From Mesocentrotus franciscanus (Eukaryota > Echinodermata > Echinoidea > Camarodonta > Strongylocentrotidae): DNA of 64,000 bases. Positions 1-12,870 of the stretch are shown in pieces. A model generated the notes under the pieces. It did not search any database. It saw only the letters and a program-made list of their open reading frames with translations, and was not told where the DNA came from. Each line of letters starts with the position of its first letter. The first letter of the stretch is position 1. Both the position numbers and the translations under genes were made by a program. The stretch is taken from contig CP137666.1 in NCBI GenBank assembly GCA_037976565.1, positions 3,204,060-3,268,059 on the forward strand, written 5' to 3'.

Positions 1-120
1 GATAAGTTGAAGGAGAAGAAACCCAGGAGGAAAGTGGACCGTTTCAATGGGATGCCTGAGGAGGAGGTCGTCAAGAGGACACTACCGGACATCCTGGTGC
101 ACAATCTAGACATTGTCATA
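1..120 (+). CDS. TDG: TDG exon (first in window)
   Basis: Forty codons in frame from base 1, ending LVHNLDIVI before a gtaagt donor at 121, phase 0. Contains the basic [11 protein letters not shown] segment that precedes the glycosylase fold. The upstream border is not visible. Confidence 0.95.
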
Positions 121-3100
121 GTAAGTTCATATACCCTTTTTCTAATCACAGTTCTTCAGCTTTGATTCACATCATATCTCTTTCCATTCATATCTTATGA
201 AAATGTAGAGTCGTGACCTTCATTTTTGTGGCAGTTGTAATTTTCACTTGATTTCAAACAAAGATGAACATATATTTTGTTATAAACCACCTAACAAGTC
301 AATATTTCAATCAGAAATGTATGCTTTACTGAAATTTACTTAAATGAACTACATACTCATGAAACAATAACAAAGATTTCTTTAGAATTCTGTGTGGTAT
401 TGGTTGATATGCAACAAATCTCTTTTGTTAAGTTTTGTCAATATAGGTCTGGTCAGGAAGATGTTTTTATCTTTGTTGTATTTTGATGATTGCCAACAAA
501 CTCTACATGTGGAATTTCGTTCATATATAATCTGCTCCTGATTACAGTCATTCAGAGATATAAGCTAATACAATTTCCTTCATTCATTTAATCCTTCCTT
601 TACTCTTCATTGCTTTTCATTTACAAGTGTGTCATGACCTACATTGAAATGCTTTTTTTTTCTCTTTCAGATTGGCATCAACCCAGGTTTAATGGCTGCA
701 TACAAAGGTCACCATTATGCTGGACCAGGAAATCATTTTTGTAAGTTTAGTCACTTTGTTGTCGTTTAATCTGGATTACTCATATATTTCTTCCTTTTTA
801 AAAAAAGTTTTAGGAACTTGTATTAATATATTTGTTTAAGTAGACCGATTGAATCATCTAGAAATGTGAAAATATAATAATTTGTTTATGTCTAGTCTTC
901 TAAAATCTCAAATTTAACAATAATATCTAATCTGAGTAATGAATTTTAAGAGGGGGAGAGGGGAGGAGAGGGGGGAGGGGGGGGGAGGGGCAGTGACAGT
1001 GACAGTCTAAGTTATTTCATCTTCTTTTACTTTAATTAGACCTGTGTATGATGTTATGGTGAGTAAGCCTCTATCTGATATGTTTTTATCATACACTTGA
1101 CTTGACAGGGAAGTGCCTCTACCTTTCTGGTCTTGTACCTGAACCAATGACCTGCATGGATGATGTCAAGCTACCAGACTTTGGAGTAGGATTCACAAAT
1201 ATCGTTGGCAGGACGACGAGAGGAAGCGCAGATCTCAAGAGGTAGGTCAAGATGAATGCCTTTACCGTCTTATTGCACAGCATGCCAAATCATTATAAAG
1301 TTACTTTTGGCTCTCTGTGAACATTTGTTTGGTTAATAATGTATAAGACATATCTACAGCATTCTTGTAGATATGATGCATATTTGTGCTATTGTTTGAT
1401 TTTATAGTATTATTTGTTTCTTTGTATTTTGAATTGCAAAACTATAGGGCATGGATTCTAATTTTTTTAGCAGATGTACAAATTACTTTCTTGTACATAC
1501 TCTATGACAGCAAAGAATACATTTACGTTTTTGTAGTACCGATCATCTCTATATCAATGAAAATATGTTTGGGTGTGCTGTGAAGTGAAGTTAAATTTCA
1601 TATTGATATTGAGAAAGAGAGATGAAAGATATTCCATTCGCTGATGGCTACATACACTACACATGTATTTTAAGTTTTAATTCAATTTCTCAAAACTGGC
1701 ATAAGTTCAGCATGACCTTTACTTCAGTAAAAAAAAACTTTATTTGTATAATTACACATATCTTTTTGTGTGTTATTATCAGGAAAGAGATAAAAGAAGG
1801 AGCCAAGGTAGTGGTAGAAAAGATTCAGAAGTACCTTCCTTTAATAGCCTGTTTTAATGGCAAGGGTATCTATGAGATCTACAGTGGGAAGAAAGACTTT
1901 GAGGTTGGCAGGCAACCTGAAAACATTCCAGGAACTGAAACAGTAAGTCAACCAAACCTCAATCAATTATATCAAGTACAACTCTTTGTTGTTTTGTATT
2001 CTGTATAATTAAAATTATCCAAATATTCACTTTTCAACCCTTTCATTAGTAAATTTACATTTTATGTAACAGAGACCCATAGATATTAAAGAATGATGTA
2101 TTGTTTTGTTTCATCTCATTCTTCCTTTGAATATATTTGGGATTTAGGCAACCTTCTCCCACTTGTGACATTGCAGTACAAAACTGTGTATTGAAATGCC
2201 ATTTAGACTTTGATAGATGTGTACATTTGGGAAAAAAACAAAAAACAAACAGAAACATTAACTGCATGAAACACTCCTAATAATTGAGCATGTGTAATTC
2301 TTAAGAGTAGAATTTGACACTTCATTTTTTAATACCTGTAGAAAGCTATATTATTTTCATAACGATAATAGAAAAACAGTAATTTTTCTTATGTGAAGTT
2401 GTGTTTTGAGACTTTGGTAAGTACCCGTTCTTTATAAAAAATCTGTTGCTTGTTTGCAGGTTGTTTATGTTATGCCTTCATCAAGTGCAAGGTGCTCACA
2501 GTTTCCCAGAGCACAGGACAAAGTCCCATTCTACATAACACTCAAGGAGCTGAGAGACAAACTTAAAGGAACTCCTCTTTCAGAGATTAGAAGACCACCA
2601 ATAGAGACCATGCCACCAACCCCTGTCAAAACAAAGAGCAAGAAGAAACAACAGCAGCAGCAGCAACAGCAGCAGCAGCAACAACAGCAGATGCAGCAAC
2701 AACAGATGCAGCAGCAGGCGCCACCACATCCGGCATTACCACCACCACCACCACAACAAGTACCGCATCATCCAGGGGTGAAATCAGAGCCGGTTGATGG
2801 GGCGTATCATGGAGGGATGGGGGGCTGTGGGTTCCCTGGCCAACCCCCTATGCATGGGGGAGTGGAGATTAAGAGAGAGCCTGGCCTTGATGGGCCGTGT
2901 ATGCCATCAAATCCACCGCCTTACTATCACCATGTATCCCAGCCTCAACCACAACTTCTGCCTCCACCACCTCCCCAGCAGATGGGTGGCAGTGGTGGGA
3001 CAGGGTTTACCCCTATGCAGAGGTCTGAGAACTCCTTTGGTGTGAAGCAAGAGGCTGGGGATTATACGTTATGTTCCTCTGGTTGGAATTCAGGCCAGAG

Positions 3101-3650
3101 TATGTCGGTCATCAAGCAAGAGCCCATGTCACATAACTATGGACAATATGACGTTCAGCATGTCCACAATCCAAGCATGCTGGACCTCATGGACGATTTC
3201 TTGGATCAAATACCTTGCATCAATAACCAGGGAATACCAATAGGTCATCGGCAAGCCATAGGGCAGGGAACAGCCGGGCCCAGGGGAGCAACTCCCCAAC
3301 AAAACCAGCCATACAGCAACAACATGTGCCGTCCACCAGCTCCTCAGCAGCAGCAGCAGCGCCAGCCACAGCAGTCGCCTCCCATTCCACCATCACAGCC
3401 TCCACCACCACCAGCATCAGCAGCATCCCGCTCACCACAACAGCAACAACAATCTCAACAGCAGTCAATACCACAACCTGCGCAACATCAGAACATCCAA
3501 CTGAGCTCCATGCAGGAGAGATCAAGTCCTAGTAACCCTATGATGCCAGGGTTTAACCAGTCATCATACCAGAATATGCCTGCTTCTGGCCATCAAGGCT
3601 ACCTTCAACAGGAGCCTAACCCAGGAGGTGGAGGTGGAGGTAATATGTAA
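1..3650 (+). CDS. TDG: Thymine-DNA glycosylase (TDG), 3' part, 5 exons
   Basis: G/T(U)-mismatch DNA glycosylase, which removes thymine or uracil opposite G and 5-formyl/5-carboxylcytosine in base excision repair and active demethylation; nuclear. Exons 1-120, 671-740, 1109-1241, 1783-1942 and 2460-3650 join in phase with GT/AG borders to give 557 codons plus stop. The left edge cuts the gene: the frame is already open at base 1 and the N-terminal exons lie outside. Visible signatures are GINPG (residues 42-46 of this fragment, with the catalytic Asn of the UDG/TDG fold), MAAYKGHHY, the GFTN segment, and [17 protein letters not shown] (166-182). After RDKLKGTP the protein continues about 355 residues, far longer than the roughly 100-residue vertebrate tail, with polyGln, Pro-rich stretches and four ΨKxE motifs. 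A DQIP motif recalls the human C-terminus. No frame break was seen. Identity is very secure. Confidence 0.97.
671..740 (+). CDS. TDG: TDG exon with GINPG active-site motif
   Basis: Acceptor tttcag before 671 and donor gtaagt at 741; phase 0 in, phase 1 out. Encodes [16 protein letters not shown] and the start of GNHFW. The Asn in GINPG is the catalytic residue in the TDG family. Confidence 0.97.
1109..1241 (+). CDS. TDG: TDG exon, central glycosylase fold
   Basis: Acceptor ttgacag before 1109, donor gtaggt at 1242. Completes the Trp codon of HFWKC and encodes the [18 protein letters not shown] segment, matching the human GFTNMVERTT region. Phase 1 in, phase 2 out. Confidence 0.95.
1783..1942 (+). 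CDS. TDG: TDG exon, FNGKGIYE region
   Basis: Acceptor tattatcag before 1783, donor gtaagt at 1943. Encodes [19 protein letters not shown] and [14 protein letters not shown], then IPGTET, all recognisable in vertebrate TDG. Phase 2 in, phase 0 out. Confidence 0.95.
2460..3650 (+). CDS. TDG: TDG last coding exon with long Q/P-rich tail
   Basis: A 1,191-nt exon, acceptor tttgcag before 2460, stop TAA at 3648-3650. It begins with the end of the glycosylase fold ([12 protein letters not shown]), then becomes low-complexity: a 23-codon Gln run with two Met at 2649-2717, Pro runs, and a second Gln/Pro block around 3340-3480. SUMO-consensus motifs VKSE (2778-2789), IKRE (2868-2879), VKQE (3042-3053) and IKQE (3111-3122) punctuate the tail. 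An acidic [12 protein letters not shown] segment (about 3178-3213) resembles the human TDQIPSF region. Confidence 0.95.
   Translation, partial: VVYVMPSSSARCSQFPRAQDKVPFYITLKELRDKLKGTPLSEIRRPPIETMPPTPVKTKSKKKQQQQQQQQQQQQQQMQQQQMQQQAPPHPALPPPPPQQVPHHPGVKSEPVDGAYHGGMGGCGFPGQPPMHGGVEIKREPGLDGPCMPSNPPPYYHHVSQPQPQLLPPPPPQQMGGSGGTGFTPMQRSENSFGVKQEAGDYTLCSSGWNSGQSMSVIKQEPMSHNYGQYDVQHVHNPSMLDLMDDFLDQIPCINNQGIPIGHRQAIGQGTAGPRGATPQQNQPYSNNMCRPPAPQQQQQRQPQQSPPIPPSQPPPPPASAASRSPQQQQQSQQQSIPQPAQHQNIQLSSMQERSSPSNPMMPGFNQSSYQNMPASGHQGYLQQEPNPGGGGGGNM
2649..2717 (+). repeat. CAG/CAA polyglutamine repeat in TDG
   Basis: Twenty-three codons of mixed CAG and CAA interrupted by two ATG codons, directly after a Lys-rich SKKK motif. 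A likely length-polymorphic coding microsatellite; the CAA interruptions should reduce slippage. Confidence 0.9.
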
Positions 3651-5867
3651 GGATCCCTCAGCTCTCCATCCAGTATAATCACCTCCAGGTGAGATTGTTT
3701 TTATGTCAAGTTGTGAAATCATGTCACAAAACCTAAAACAGTTGGTACTTAAAATGGTCTGTATCCCATTAGATGAAATTGGTCACCTTGCATTCTGATT
3801 TGTCTGCCAATTCAAATTGTGTGATTTTATAGTCATGCCTTTTTTCTTTTGAAACAATCCTAATGATTAGACCTAATGTATTAGCTGAGAAAAAATTTCA
3901 GAAACGTATGTTGCTCGATATGTTGAGAATCATGTATTTGCGTAATATATGTACTATTTTGCAGCTTCAATATTTTAATTTGATGTTATTGTTGAATTGC
4001 AAATATAGGATGTCTAGTTTGTGGAATTGTTGTTTGCTGCTATTTTGTGTCAGTTTCATGTTTTATGCAAAGCAGTATTGTAATCAGGCTATTAATTAAA
4101 TAACTTACAATTGAGAAGTATCATGAGCATTTTCTTTTTATAATTGCTCATGAAAAGTCTTTGCAATACCAGATCATGATTTTTTTAAATTTTGAAGTAT
4201 AGTAGTCCTAATTGAGGTTGTAAAATTTGCCATTCCTAACAAATAGGACAGGGAGGAAAGGTTCTATGCAAAGAAGTTAACAAAAGTTATAATATAGAAG
4301 AAAAGGAAATAACTTTGCTTCCTTGTGTTTTCATGAGTTCTAAGCCCAGTTAGAAGTTTACATGCCCTTAAATGCTTGCCCTGTAATGATTTCACCTCCA
4401 TGAGTCAATGCAAGCAGTATGATGAAATATAAGACTGAAAAATCTATGAGTAACACTTAGCACTTTGTGCTGAGATGGAAAAATGACTCGGTACTAGTGG
4501 ATGATGGAGTGAGAAAAGATTGACTCGGGTCGATTTTTATTGACAAAGTAACAACCATAGCTCTTAAATGGGGCCTGATGCTTAGACAGAAAGGAGGAAT
4601 AGGATACTGTATTCCATAGATATATGGCAGAGTGACGGAACCTCTTTAAATTTTGTGTTTGGTACAGAATTTCGTAGAAATAAGTTGAATGTTGCCTGTA
4701 GATTGGACCAAGTTACTGCAAGTGCTATTCTTATGTTGCTTGTTTGTTCCCATCGATATTAGTCTAGTTAAATACGAGGGTTATCAGTTTCTGTTTTGTG
4801 CTACTTTTCGGATTCATATTAGTTATGAAATTTGAATGACCAGAAAATGAACAGTGATTTTGAATGAGCATGTTAACATTGTTCTATGAGGGCTTGAACA
4901 GAAGGATGTTTCCATTTAGTTTGTATATTGTTTTAGGACTTTATCTACATTTGTACATGTGTATATTTAACACTGTCATAGTGTCATTCAATAATGCTTG
5001 ATGTAGTCATATACAAGGATGAATTGATGAATTTATTAATTACTCAATGCAATTTATGAACTTGTACATTGTCACTGCTCAATACATGTAGCCCCGTTTG
5101 TACATGTTTGCTTTTTAATAGAAGATTTATATGCTGCTTTAATTTTACTGCTGTAATAAGCTACCTCAATAAATATAAATGGATTAGATGTGTTCAACCA
5201 ATGGGATGCCATCCTTGATTTAATGGAGGATAAGAATACATTATTACATAAATGCAATGGGGCATCAATCCCTGATGTTTTTGTCATTCATTCTTCTCCC
5301 TTCCCTTCTATCTTGTTCCTATATTTCGATGCCATCTTGCTTTGCAAAGGATATCTATTCATTTCTCCAGTTACCTCAAATGTCAGAGATATGTATGTTT
5401 CAGAGCTCCTTTTAAACAAGTATTTATTTAGCATCAGATGTTCTCTGCCAGTTTTTAATTGTGTTTGCATTTTCCTTCATGCAATGAGAGTGCAATGTAT
5501 GCATAGTACAGGGTAACAAATGTGAGAGTTCAAGGGGAGATGTATTGCTCAAAGACAAAAATGGAGATGATAGTGGATGCAATCCAAGTAAAGAATGATA
5601 AGAACCGAACATGGACACTTAAACACTTGTACCAGGGCTATGCACATAGTCGATGTTGCAGTTCTTGACAATGAAGTAGTAGAAAGTATGGATTTCAGAT
5701 GGAGTGAGACTAGATAGGAGTATCTTCTGGAGTACTTCAGGTATCATCATGTTGTACATGGATTGGTAGGAAGGAAAGTAGGAAACAAAGTATGGAATCC
5801 AAGAAGGCTTCAGAAAATGTCAAATATACAGGGGTTACTCGTTTTCTTGAAGGATCATTTTTTAAGA

Positions 5868-6076
5868 AGGTTCATAATTCCGAAAATGAAAAAAGGGTTC
5901 ATAATTCTAAAGGTTCATAATTCAGAATCAGGGTTCTATTTCATTTTAGGAATTATGAACATTCAGAATGATGAACTTTTTTGTTTGTTGGAATTATGAA
6001 TTATGAATTCTCTTTCATTTTCAAAATTAGAAACTCTATTTCATTTTCAGAATCTTGGGCATTATGAACCTTGAGG
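5868..6076. repeat. Inverted/tandem AATTATGAA repeat cluster
   Basis: Several copies of ggttcataattc on the left are mirrored by gaattatgaac copies on the right, with repeated tttcattttc spacers, so the segment can fold on itself. The outer arms read aaggttcataat and attatgaacctt. It resembles a decayed foldback element; no ORF. Confidence 0.6.
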
Positions 6077-7776
6077 AAGACTACATGCAACCATGTGTAG
6101 AAGTCCTTGCTTAAAGACAACCCTTAATCATTCACTACAATCTCCTTTGTTTTAAAGGATATTCTACATGTATTTATGCATGAATCGAAAATGACAAAAC
6201 TATATATCATTTTCTATTTTGAGTGCCTCAGTGCTGAAAAAAATGCATTTGATTAGCTGGAATATGAGGAAAAAACATTTTCTACTTTTAAAAACAAGGT
6301 GTTGTCATTTTTTAAAGTAATGATAAGAAGAGTAAGTACAAGTGGGTAAAGATTTCCTTATTATCCATGTTCTATTTTACCTCGTTATTTCTCCCTTTAT
6401 AGATCATATCTATTTATATTTTATAATACAGGTAACAAAAACATATGTTAAATACCACATTTATTTCTAGTTAAATGGAAAACATCGCGTACGATTTGAA
6501 TAGTGTCCCGGGCTTTCTTGCTTAAAAAGTACATTTTAACACAATACACACAAAAATAACGCAAGTCCTGAATGTGAGATCTTAATAGGTTGAAAATTTA
6601 GTAGTTATTAATTTCTTGAATGGCATTTATACTCAATGTTTTAAGCAAGAGGGACCAAGCAACACACAGATGTAATGTCTGCCTCAAGCTTTGTTTGTTT
6701 GTTTGTATGTTACATTTTGTTTTAATGCGTAATTTGTTATGGACTATTTCCATCACCATTACCGAAAAACTGAATAATTGTTTTTCAGCATGCCTTTGTA
6801 GCCACTAATTAGTATAATAAGATAGTTTAGTTGCATTTCTATGAATAACATTAGTTTGCTTATGTTCATAAAAGTTATTTTTTTTGCATATCAAACCTCG
6901 ATGCATGTTTCTCTAAAAAAATACAAAAAGTAAACAAATACTATTAAAAACAAACAAGCCACTGCTGGGTTTTGTCCTCTCGCATTTTAGGTCAGGTGAA
7001 TAAAAGAGGAATATAATTCTGTATTTCAGATATTTTAGTTACAGGCGATTCATATTTTAGGTGCAAAAATATGAAACAGAATTTCTCTCTTGTTTTTGTA
7101 ATCTAATAACTGTCATTAATAAGTAGATTCAATATTGATGTTAACACATGAATTGTGATGAGATTAACCATTATACACTTAATATTATTTCCATCATATG
7201 AAGAAAGCTGCAAACACTGCCCAAATGAACCTTTAAGAATCAATCAAATTAGCCACTGAAGATTCATTTGAAGTACACGACGTACCCTGTGTGATTGCAC
7301 TTTCTAGCCATCAGCTAATACTTACTTTTTGCTCCCTTATTTTTTCTAAAAAACTCATAACAATGAGGTTGTATATCTTTTACTCAGTATGTTTCAATGT
7401 AGTTTGATGCGTAAGGAATTCTCTTTTCTTGCAGAAGCTTAGAATTCAATATGATATTGTTCAGTTTGAAAGAGGTTAGAGAGTGGTAGTCAATCTGATA
7501 TGATTCATCAATGAAAGATTATTTCATGTTGAAATCTGTGTGGGGGAGCAAATTAGCTGCTCAAATGCACGCTACCAATAAATACAACCATGACAATGAT
7601 ACAGAGAAAGAAAGGCAAGGGGGAAAGAGAGAGAAAAAAAACTAACCCTGTGCTCAGAACATTAAATGCTTGTACGTGCCAATGGATTTGCACAATTATG
7701 ATTTCAATTTAGCCGACCAAACATTCATGGATGTTGTCATAGAATTGGCATAATAGGCTCTATGTATGTGGATGAA

Positions 7777-7812
7777 GTGAGTGAGCCAGTGAGTGAGCCA
7801 GTGAGTGAGCCG
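7777..7812 (+). repeat. 12-bp tandem repeat, three copies
   Basis: Three head-to-tail copies of gtgagtgagcca, the last ending in g. A minisatellite about 80 bp before the (GT)n tract. Confidence 0.85.
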
Positions 7813-7887
7813 GTGTATGAATACATATCATGAGAATGCCTACACGTTCACTGCCAGTCGCATATTCTACATCGTGTGTAGAAACCA

Positions 7888-7890
<3 letters not shown>

Positions 7891-7918
<28 letters not shown>
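7891..7918 (+). repeat. (GT)14 microsatellite
   Basis: Uninterrupted GT dinucleotide run of 28 bp; potentially polymorphic and Z-DNA forming. Confidence 0.95.
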
Positions 7919-10900
7919 CGGTCGCCCCCTGGTTGTAAGCACCCTGGTTGTAAGCACTAGGTTATTGCATTTAGTCTTTGACTCAATCTGGTCTTTTGTT
8001 CACCCATAGGTTTGTGTGATACATTTAAGGGGTCATTTAGATGCCAGAGAAAATTTCAGCTTTGCAATTGGAAATGTCATTATAGTATCTATTAGTAAAG
8101 TACATGTATATGTAGCAGTGTCAGATAGCTTGAAAGTAGATGGTTATGAAGATATCAATCAAATACCATGTTTTCCTTCTACTAGATATAATGAATAATG
8201 ACATGTCACATTTCCATTTAACAATCAATTTCACTAATTCCCATTGTAACATTATATTGTTTAATGATAGATTATTTATATATGTTCATTCAATCATTTT
8301 ATGATATGATAAGAAAGATCATGTATTGCCATACCATATAAGACCAATGTGTTTATTTTCATATGGAGACCAACCAATATATGAGACAGAAACCTCAACT
8401 GCTTAATTCCCATCTATTTAATTTAAATCAAAGGTAATTGGCTAATGAAATGACTGATTTAGAACCAAAACCACATCATGCTAATAACGCCTGCCTATAC
8501 CATACACAACTTAAGTTACTTGATGATGGAGTATGTTTGTTTGAACCCAATCATGGTCGTGAATTCGTTGTAGACTGGGTTAGCAACACAATAGAATAAA
8601 TAGCAGTGCACAGGAAATATCATTTCTATTTCATTTTTTCAATGATTTTTTTATGACTTTCTCTCTTTAATTTGGGAAATTGCTCTATGATATTTCAGCA
8701 AGCCAGCTTTTTTGCACTGTCAACTTGTAGAAGCAAATAGAATCATACACACTAAGTGGGTAGTATTCACGGTTTGAATAGGTTTCTTTTTCTTCTTTTT
8801 GGTTGTTGTTGCAATGTATGTATGCAGTTCATGCTGGAGCCCTAAAAATGAGGTATTTGCATTTCTCTAACAGCAAATACCATAGGGTTGTGCTACAGAA
8901 AAAATAGGAGAAATGAGAAAGGAAAAAAAGTCTAGGAATTGGGGTAGCAAATAGAAGTCTTAGTGCCCAGCCAGTAGAAATCTTTGTGTGGTTTGATTGG
9001 TTCACTGTGCAAATATAGTATACTGAGTATACTCCATGCAAGTTTATTACATGGCTTCTATTCTGTAGGGAAAATAGAGAGAAAAGATAATTTTATGAAT
9101 AAGAGCTTGTTGATCATGTGACAAAATGGTATTTACTGAATGTTTCCCTCATAATTAGAATTCACTTCAAACAAGAGTATGGAATTTAACTTCAGAATTT
9201 GATTTGTGCTTGGGAAATGTATTTGAAATATCTGCTGAGGAATAAAGCAATGAAATGTTTAAATATTTCAAATTTGAAATAATAAGTTGTTTTTCAAGTG
9301 AATTTATGACTTTGTCATACTAGGGATAGAGCTGAGGTTGATGTCATGAATGGATGAAATTAGACCTTGAGGACCTTATTAAAGAAAATAAAATAGGTTT
9401 GCAAGTGCACTACAATATGTATTCTAGAAATTAGCAATGTTTGTTATGAAATTCCTAATATGAAAGTGCATGTATTGCAATTTCGGTTATGCTTTGATGT
9501 ATAACTCATTTAGCTTTCTGTCAATTTTCTAATTATGCCAGGTGAACGCACAAATTATCAAGCCATATATGGAAGCAAGAGAGAGTGGGAGACAGAAGTA
9601 GAAATGCTCAATGCAGAATTTGTCTTTTGTTAGTGAATAAATTATGCGGGGTAATTATTGCTCAAGGTCTAGTATTGTAGCTTGGAGTGTTTCTATGGTA
9701 GAGGTCAGAGAGAATTCTAAGGCTTGACCCGAGGTCGCTTTCTATTCTTCTCCCTAAGCCCCCTTTCTTTTCTTCTCCCTCTAGACCTCTGAGTGGTAGA
9801 AAAGCTGCCTTTTGTGCTAGCTAGCTGCCTTCTTAATAGCAGCTCTGGAGTGTAAGTAACACTCACAATATATGGGCAGGATAGCACTGTTATGCCACTT
9901 CATATTTCAATGTATTATCATATTATGCTTAACTCCTTTGTTGGGTTGAGAAGCATATAGCCGGTGGTACTGGGGCAAGTCTGTTCAGTCGATCTCCAGC
10001 CAGTCAGTAACCCAACCAGTAATACCCACCCCCATTATAAGACATTGTTTGAAGACAAGGCATAAAACAGAATGTCCATATCAAGTGCAATAAAACCAGG
10101 TTTCATTATATTACCAGTTGGGTTTTTATTACATTATGGATGTATATCTATTGAATGTATTTCTACTAATCATAATAGGAATTAACTAGCATTTCTGATC
10201 TTTCAGTATTGGGTACGATAGTATGTGATTTTGTTCAATGAAATTGTTCACCAAATGCATATTTTGACATTTCCCTAATTGTCTACATGTAATGATTTTG
10301 TTTATGGTGTAGACTAAATTTGAACAGTATTTGAGGATAAATTGTTTTATAAATTTGAAGAGAACTTCAATTGGTTTTTTTAAAATAAATATAACATGTA
10401 TTTATTACTGTTTTCTCTTTATTTTACCAGATACATATACCCAGTTGAAGCTGCTGGTATATGTTTGGTTAAGAGTTTCAACAATGTGAAACTCTCAAAA
10501 CACACATTTTGATTTTTAAACATCAATTGAACATTTAGGAGCTGCTAGAATGGTGGCTTTCCCCTAAATGTTGTCTCCATTAAAATATTGTCAATGCATT
10601 TGCGTAGAGCTGACTTTTCAAATATTGTGCAATACTGCCTTTTTTGTACATTATTCTCCTAAGCATAGTGAATTGAATTTTACTGTAAAAAAGTACATTG
10701 ATACATCGATTTGCCATTAGAAAATGCACTTTTTAAAATGTATAAATCAAAATGGTCTGTTATGCTACAAACTACATCTCCATTTAAAATTCTGCCAAAA
10801 TTTGCAATTTGTGCTCATTTGTGAAGAAATGTAAATACTGCAGATCATACTTTTAAATTAACTTTAGATACATTAAACTGATTCACTTTGCCATTGATTT

Positions 10901-12616
10901 TTAGAATTGTTTTTTAATCTTGTTTATTATTCTTATATATTGGTGTTGGATGTCTTCAATATATATGATTTAAGTGTCTTATAGATTTAACCCTCTTATC
11001 TATTTTTGATCATGAAATTGAGAGCAATACATTGTAGTAATACAAGGGGCCAAACTCTGTGTTGCAGCTTGATTCTAATTTTTTAGATAAGTATTGAAAA
11101 TACATATTTAAGTGTTTATAAGAGCCTAAACAATGGATGTCTATACTCCTATTTGACTATATGCCCCAAAGAGGGTGTATTTAAGTAGTGTGAGAATAAC
11201 AAAATGACTCTAATCTTGGGGTATGTTGACCTCATGTGGCAAGCAAAATAAATGATAGTATACATTGAGGCCTGATCTGAACCCATTTTCAAAGGATATA
11301 TATGCATTTGTCATGGTATTACATTTTCTCAACTAACTTATTAACTTGTATATCTGTTTTGTCATGTACAGATGAATTATGTTATGTTTTAGTTACTTTG
11401 CTGTTTTTCAAGTACCTTTTTATTTTTGTACCCGGCGCAAGACAAGTCCATGTGTTTCTAGTGCTTATTGGACCATGCGCTGATCTATATGATTTCAGAG
11501 CTCAAGTATTTCTTATGTTTATCATGAACAAATAATTTCAAAGTTCTGTTTAAGATTTGTGTTTTTTGTACATGTATATTGAATATGAAATCTCTGTCTC
11601 AAATATGAACTGAATAACAGTCATTTGAGAACACTATTGCCAATTCTTGAGATGGAGTACTGTTTGCAAATTATTATTATTTTTTTGACTGTACAGTTTC
11701 ATATGATTGAATTAGAGAAAAGACCAAACATGTACTGTATTTATTAGTATTGTTACATCACATGGACATTTGGTACTTTTTTGTGTCATAATGTTCAACA
11801 TGTATGTTTGTATAAAATCATGGAAAATCAGATGAAAACAATGTTTTGAAAGAAATTGTATGTTGACATAAAGAATGATTTTTGTACAATTTACCTGTAG
11901 ATTCTAGTGAAATGTTTTAGTGGATGTCATGTAGTGGCAGTGGATGTCATGTTTCAATCACTAGATACGATGGATGATCATTGGATGGTAGACGTGACAT
12001 CTACATTGCAACATTGGAATTAAAGAATGGATATGTGTAGGAATTTTTGAAGAAAAAAAAATGTTATAAAATGCTAGTGTTTTGGGTAGATGAATATGAA
12101 TTGTGAGTAGGAGTAGGTAGAAACATGAACTGGTGTCATTTGTTGAACAGTGATGTGAATATGTGTCAGTTTTGAGCAATATGACAATAAAGAAAAAAAA
12201 ATGTATCAATCTGTGTCTGGGCTTATCTATTGGCTTGATGTATAGTATAATTGATGCAGGAGTTGTGTGAACGAAGAAGTGGATGTTCATTCATATTCAT
12301 ACAATGAGAAAACAGGAGAGAGATGGATAGATGTAAATGTACTGTATGTAATTTTGCATATTAATTAAAGGGAAACCTTTATTTAGATGAGATCAGGGGA
12401 AAATAGTGTAAATATGACAGAAAGAAGGAATAGATGTGTTAGAAAGATATCTTGTTAATTCTTTGTGCGTGGTGAACAAATTCATGTATATAGTATATAA
12501 GTGATGCATGTGAATGAGTTCATTATGCAATCTATCTGCACTCGAGTTGATGTATGCATCATAAGAAGCCGTCAGGCTGAGTACCATAGGTGCATAAACA
12601 GCCTCAACAAGAGTGG

Positions 12617-12870
12617 ATAATAATAATAATAATAATAATTTTTTAAAGCTAGTCCACTCCAAATTTTATTAAACCGAAAATGGAAATTCTTTGTGCCCAA
12701 TTGATCGTGAGCCTGGCAGCCACTGAGCAGCGCCAGATCGACATTGCTCTATCCCCTTATTGTTGAACGCCAAACAAGGTTAACGTCTTTTGGTATGACG
12801 CGGCAGGGGTTCGAACCCACGACCTCTCGGTTGTGAGGCGGACGCTCTACTGACTGAGCCAACACACCGG
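12617..12870 (-). mobile_element. tRNA-derived SINE
   Basis: Read on the - strand it starts with a tRNA-like head: A box tggctcagtcag, a perfect D stem gctc/gagc and B box ggttcgaaccc (12808-12818). A tRNA-unrelated body follows, and the end is an (ATT)n/(AAT)n tail at 12617-12639. The anticodon-loop position reads CAC (Val-like), but the anticodon and T stems are badly mismatched, so this is a SINE head and not a working tRNA gene. Confidence 0.85.

Larger units (their letters stand above)
3651..12616. other. TDG 3' UTR and TDG-PBRM1 intergenic DNA
   Basis: No recognisable coding gene on either strand; short ORFs lack codon bias, domains or splice context. The left part is probably TDG 3' UTR: ATTAAA at 4095-4100 and AATAAA at 5168-5173 are candidate poly(A) signals, and further AATAAA occur downstream (for example near 9241 and 12186). 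A good donor-like cctccaggtgag lies at about 3682-3693, so a 3' UTR intron is possible. The region holds simple repeats and one inverted-repeat element, listed separately. Confidence 0.6.

Noticed and set aside
1622..2008. 128-residue + strand ORF as a separate gene
   Set aside because: It is the TDG exon 1783-1942 with intron read-through on both sides.
7821..7957. CRISPR-like or satellite array near 7.8-7.95 kb
   Set aside because: Only a three-copy 12-bp repeat and a GT microsatellite; no regular spacers and the DNA is eukaryotic.
12794..12870. tRNA gene (Val-CAC-like) on the - strand
   Set aside because: A and B boxes and the D stem are good, but anticodon and T stems each have two mismatches, the T-arm to acceptor spacing is wrong, and a body plus (ATT)n tail follow. 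It is a SINE head.
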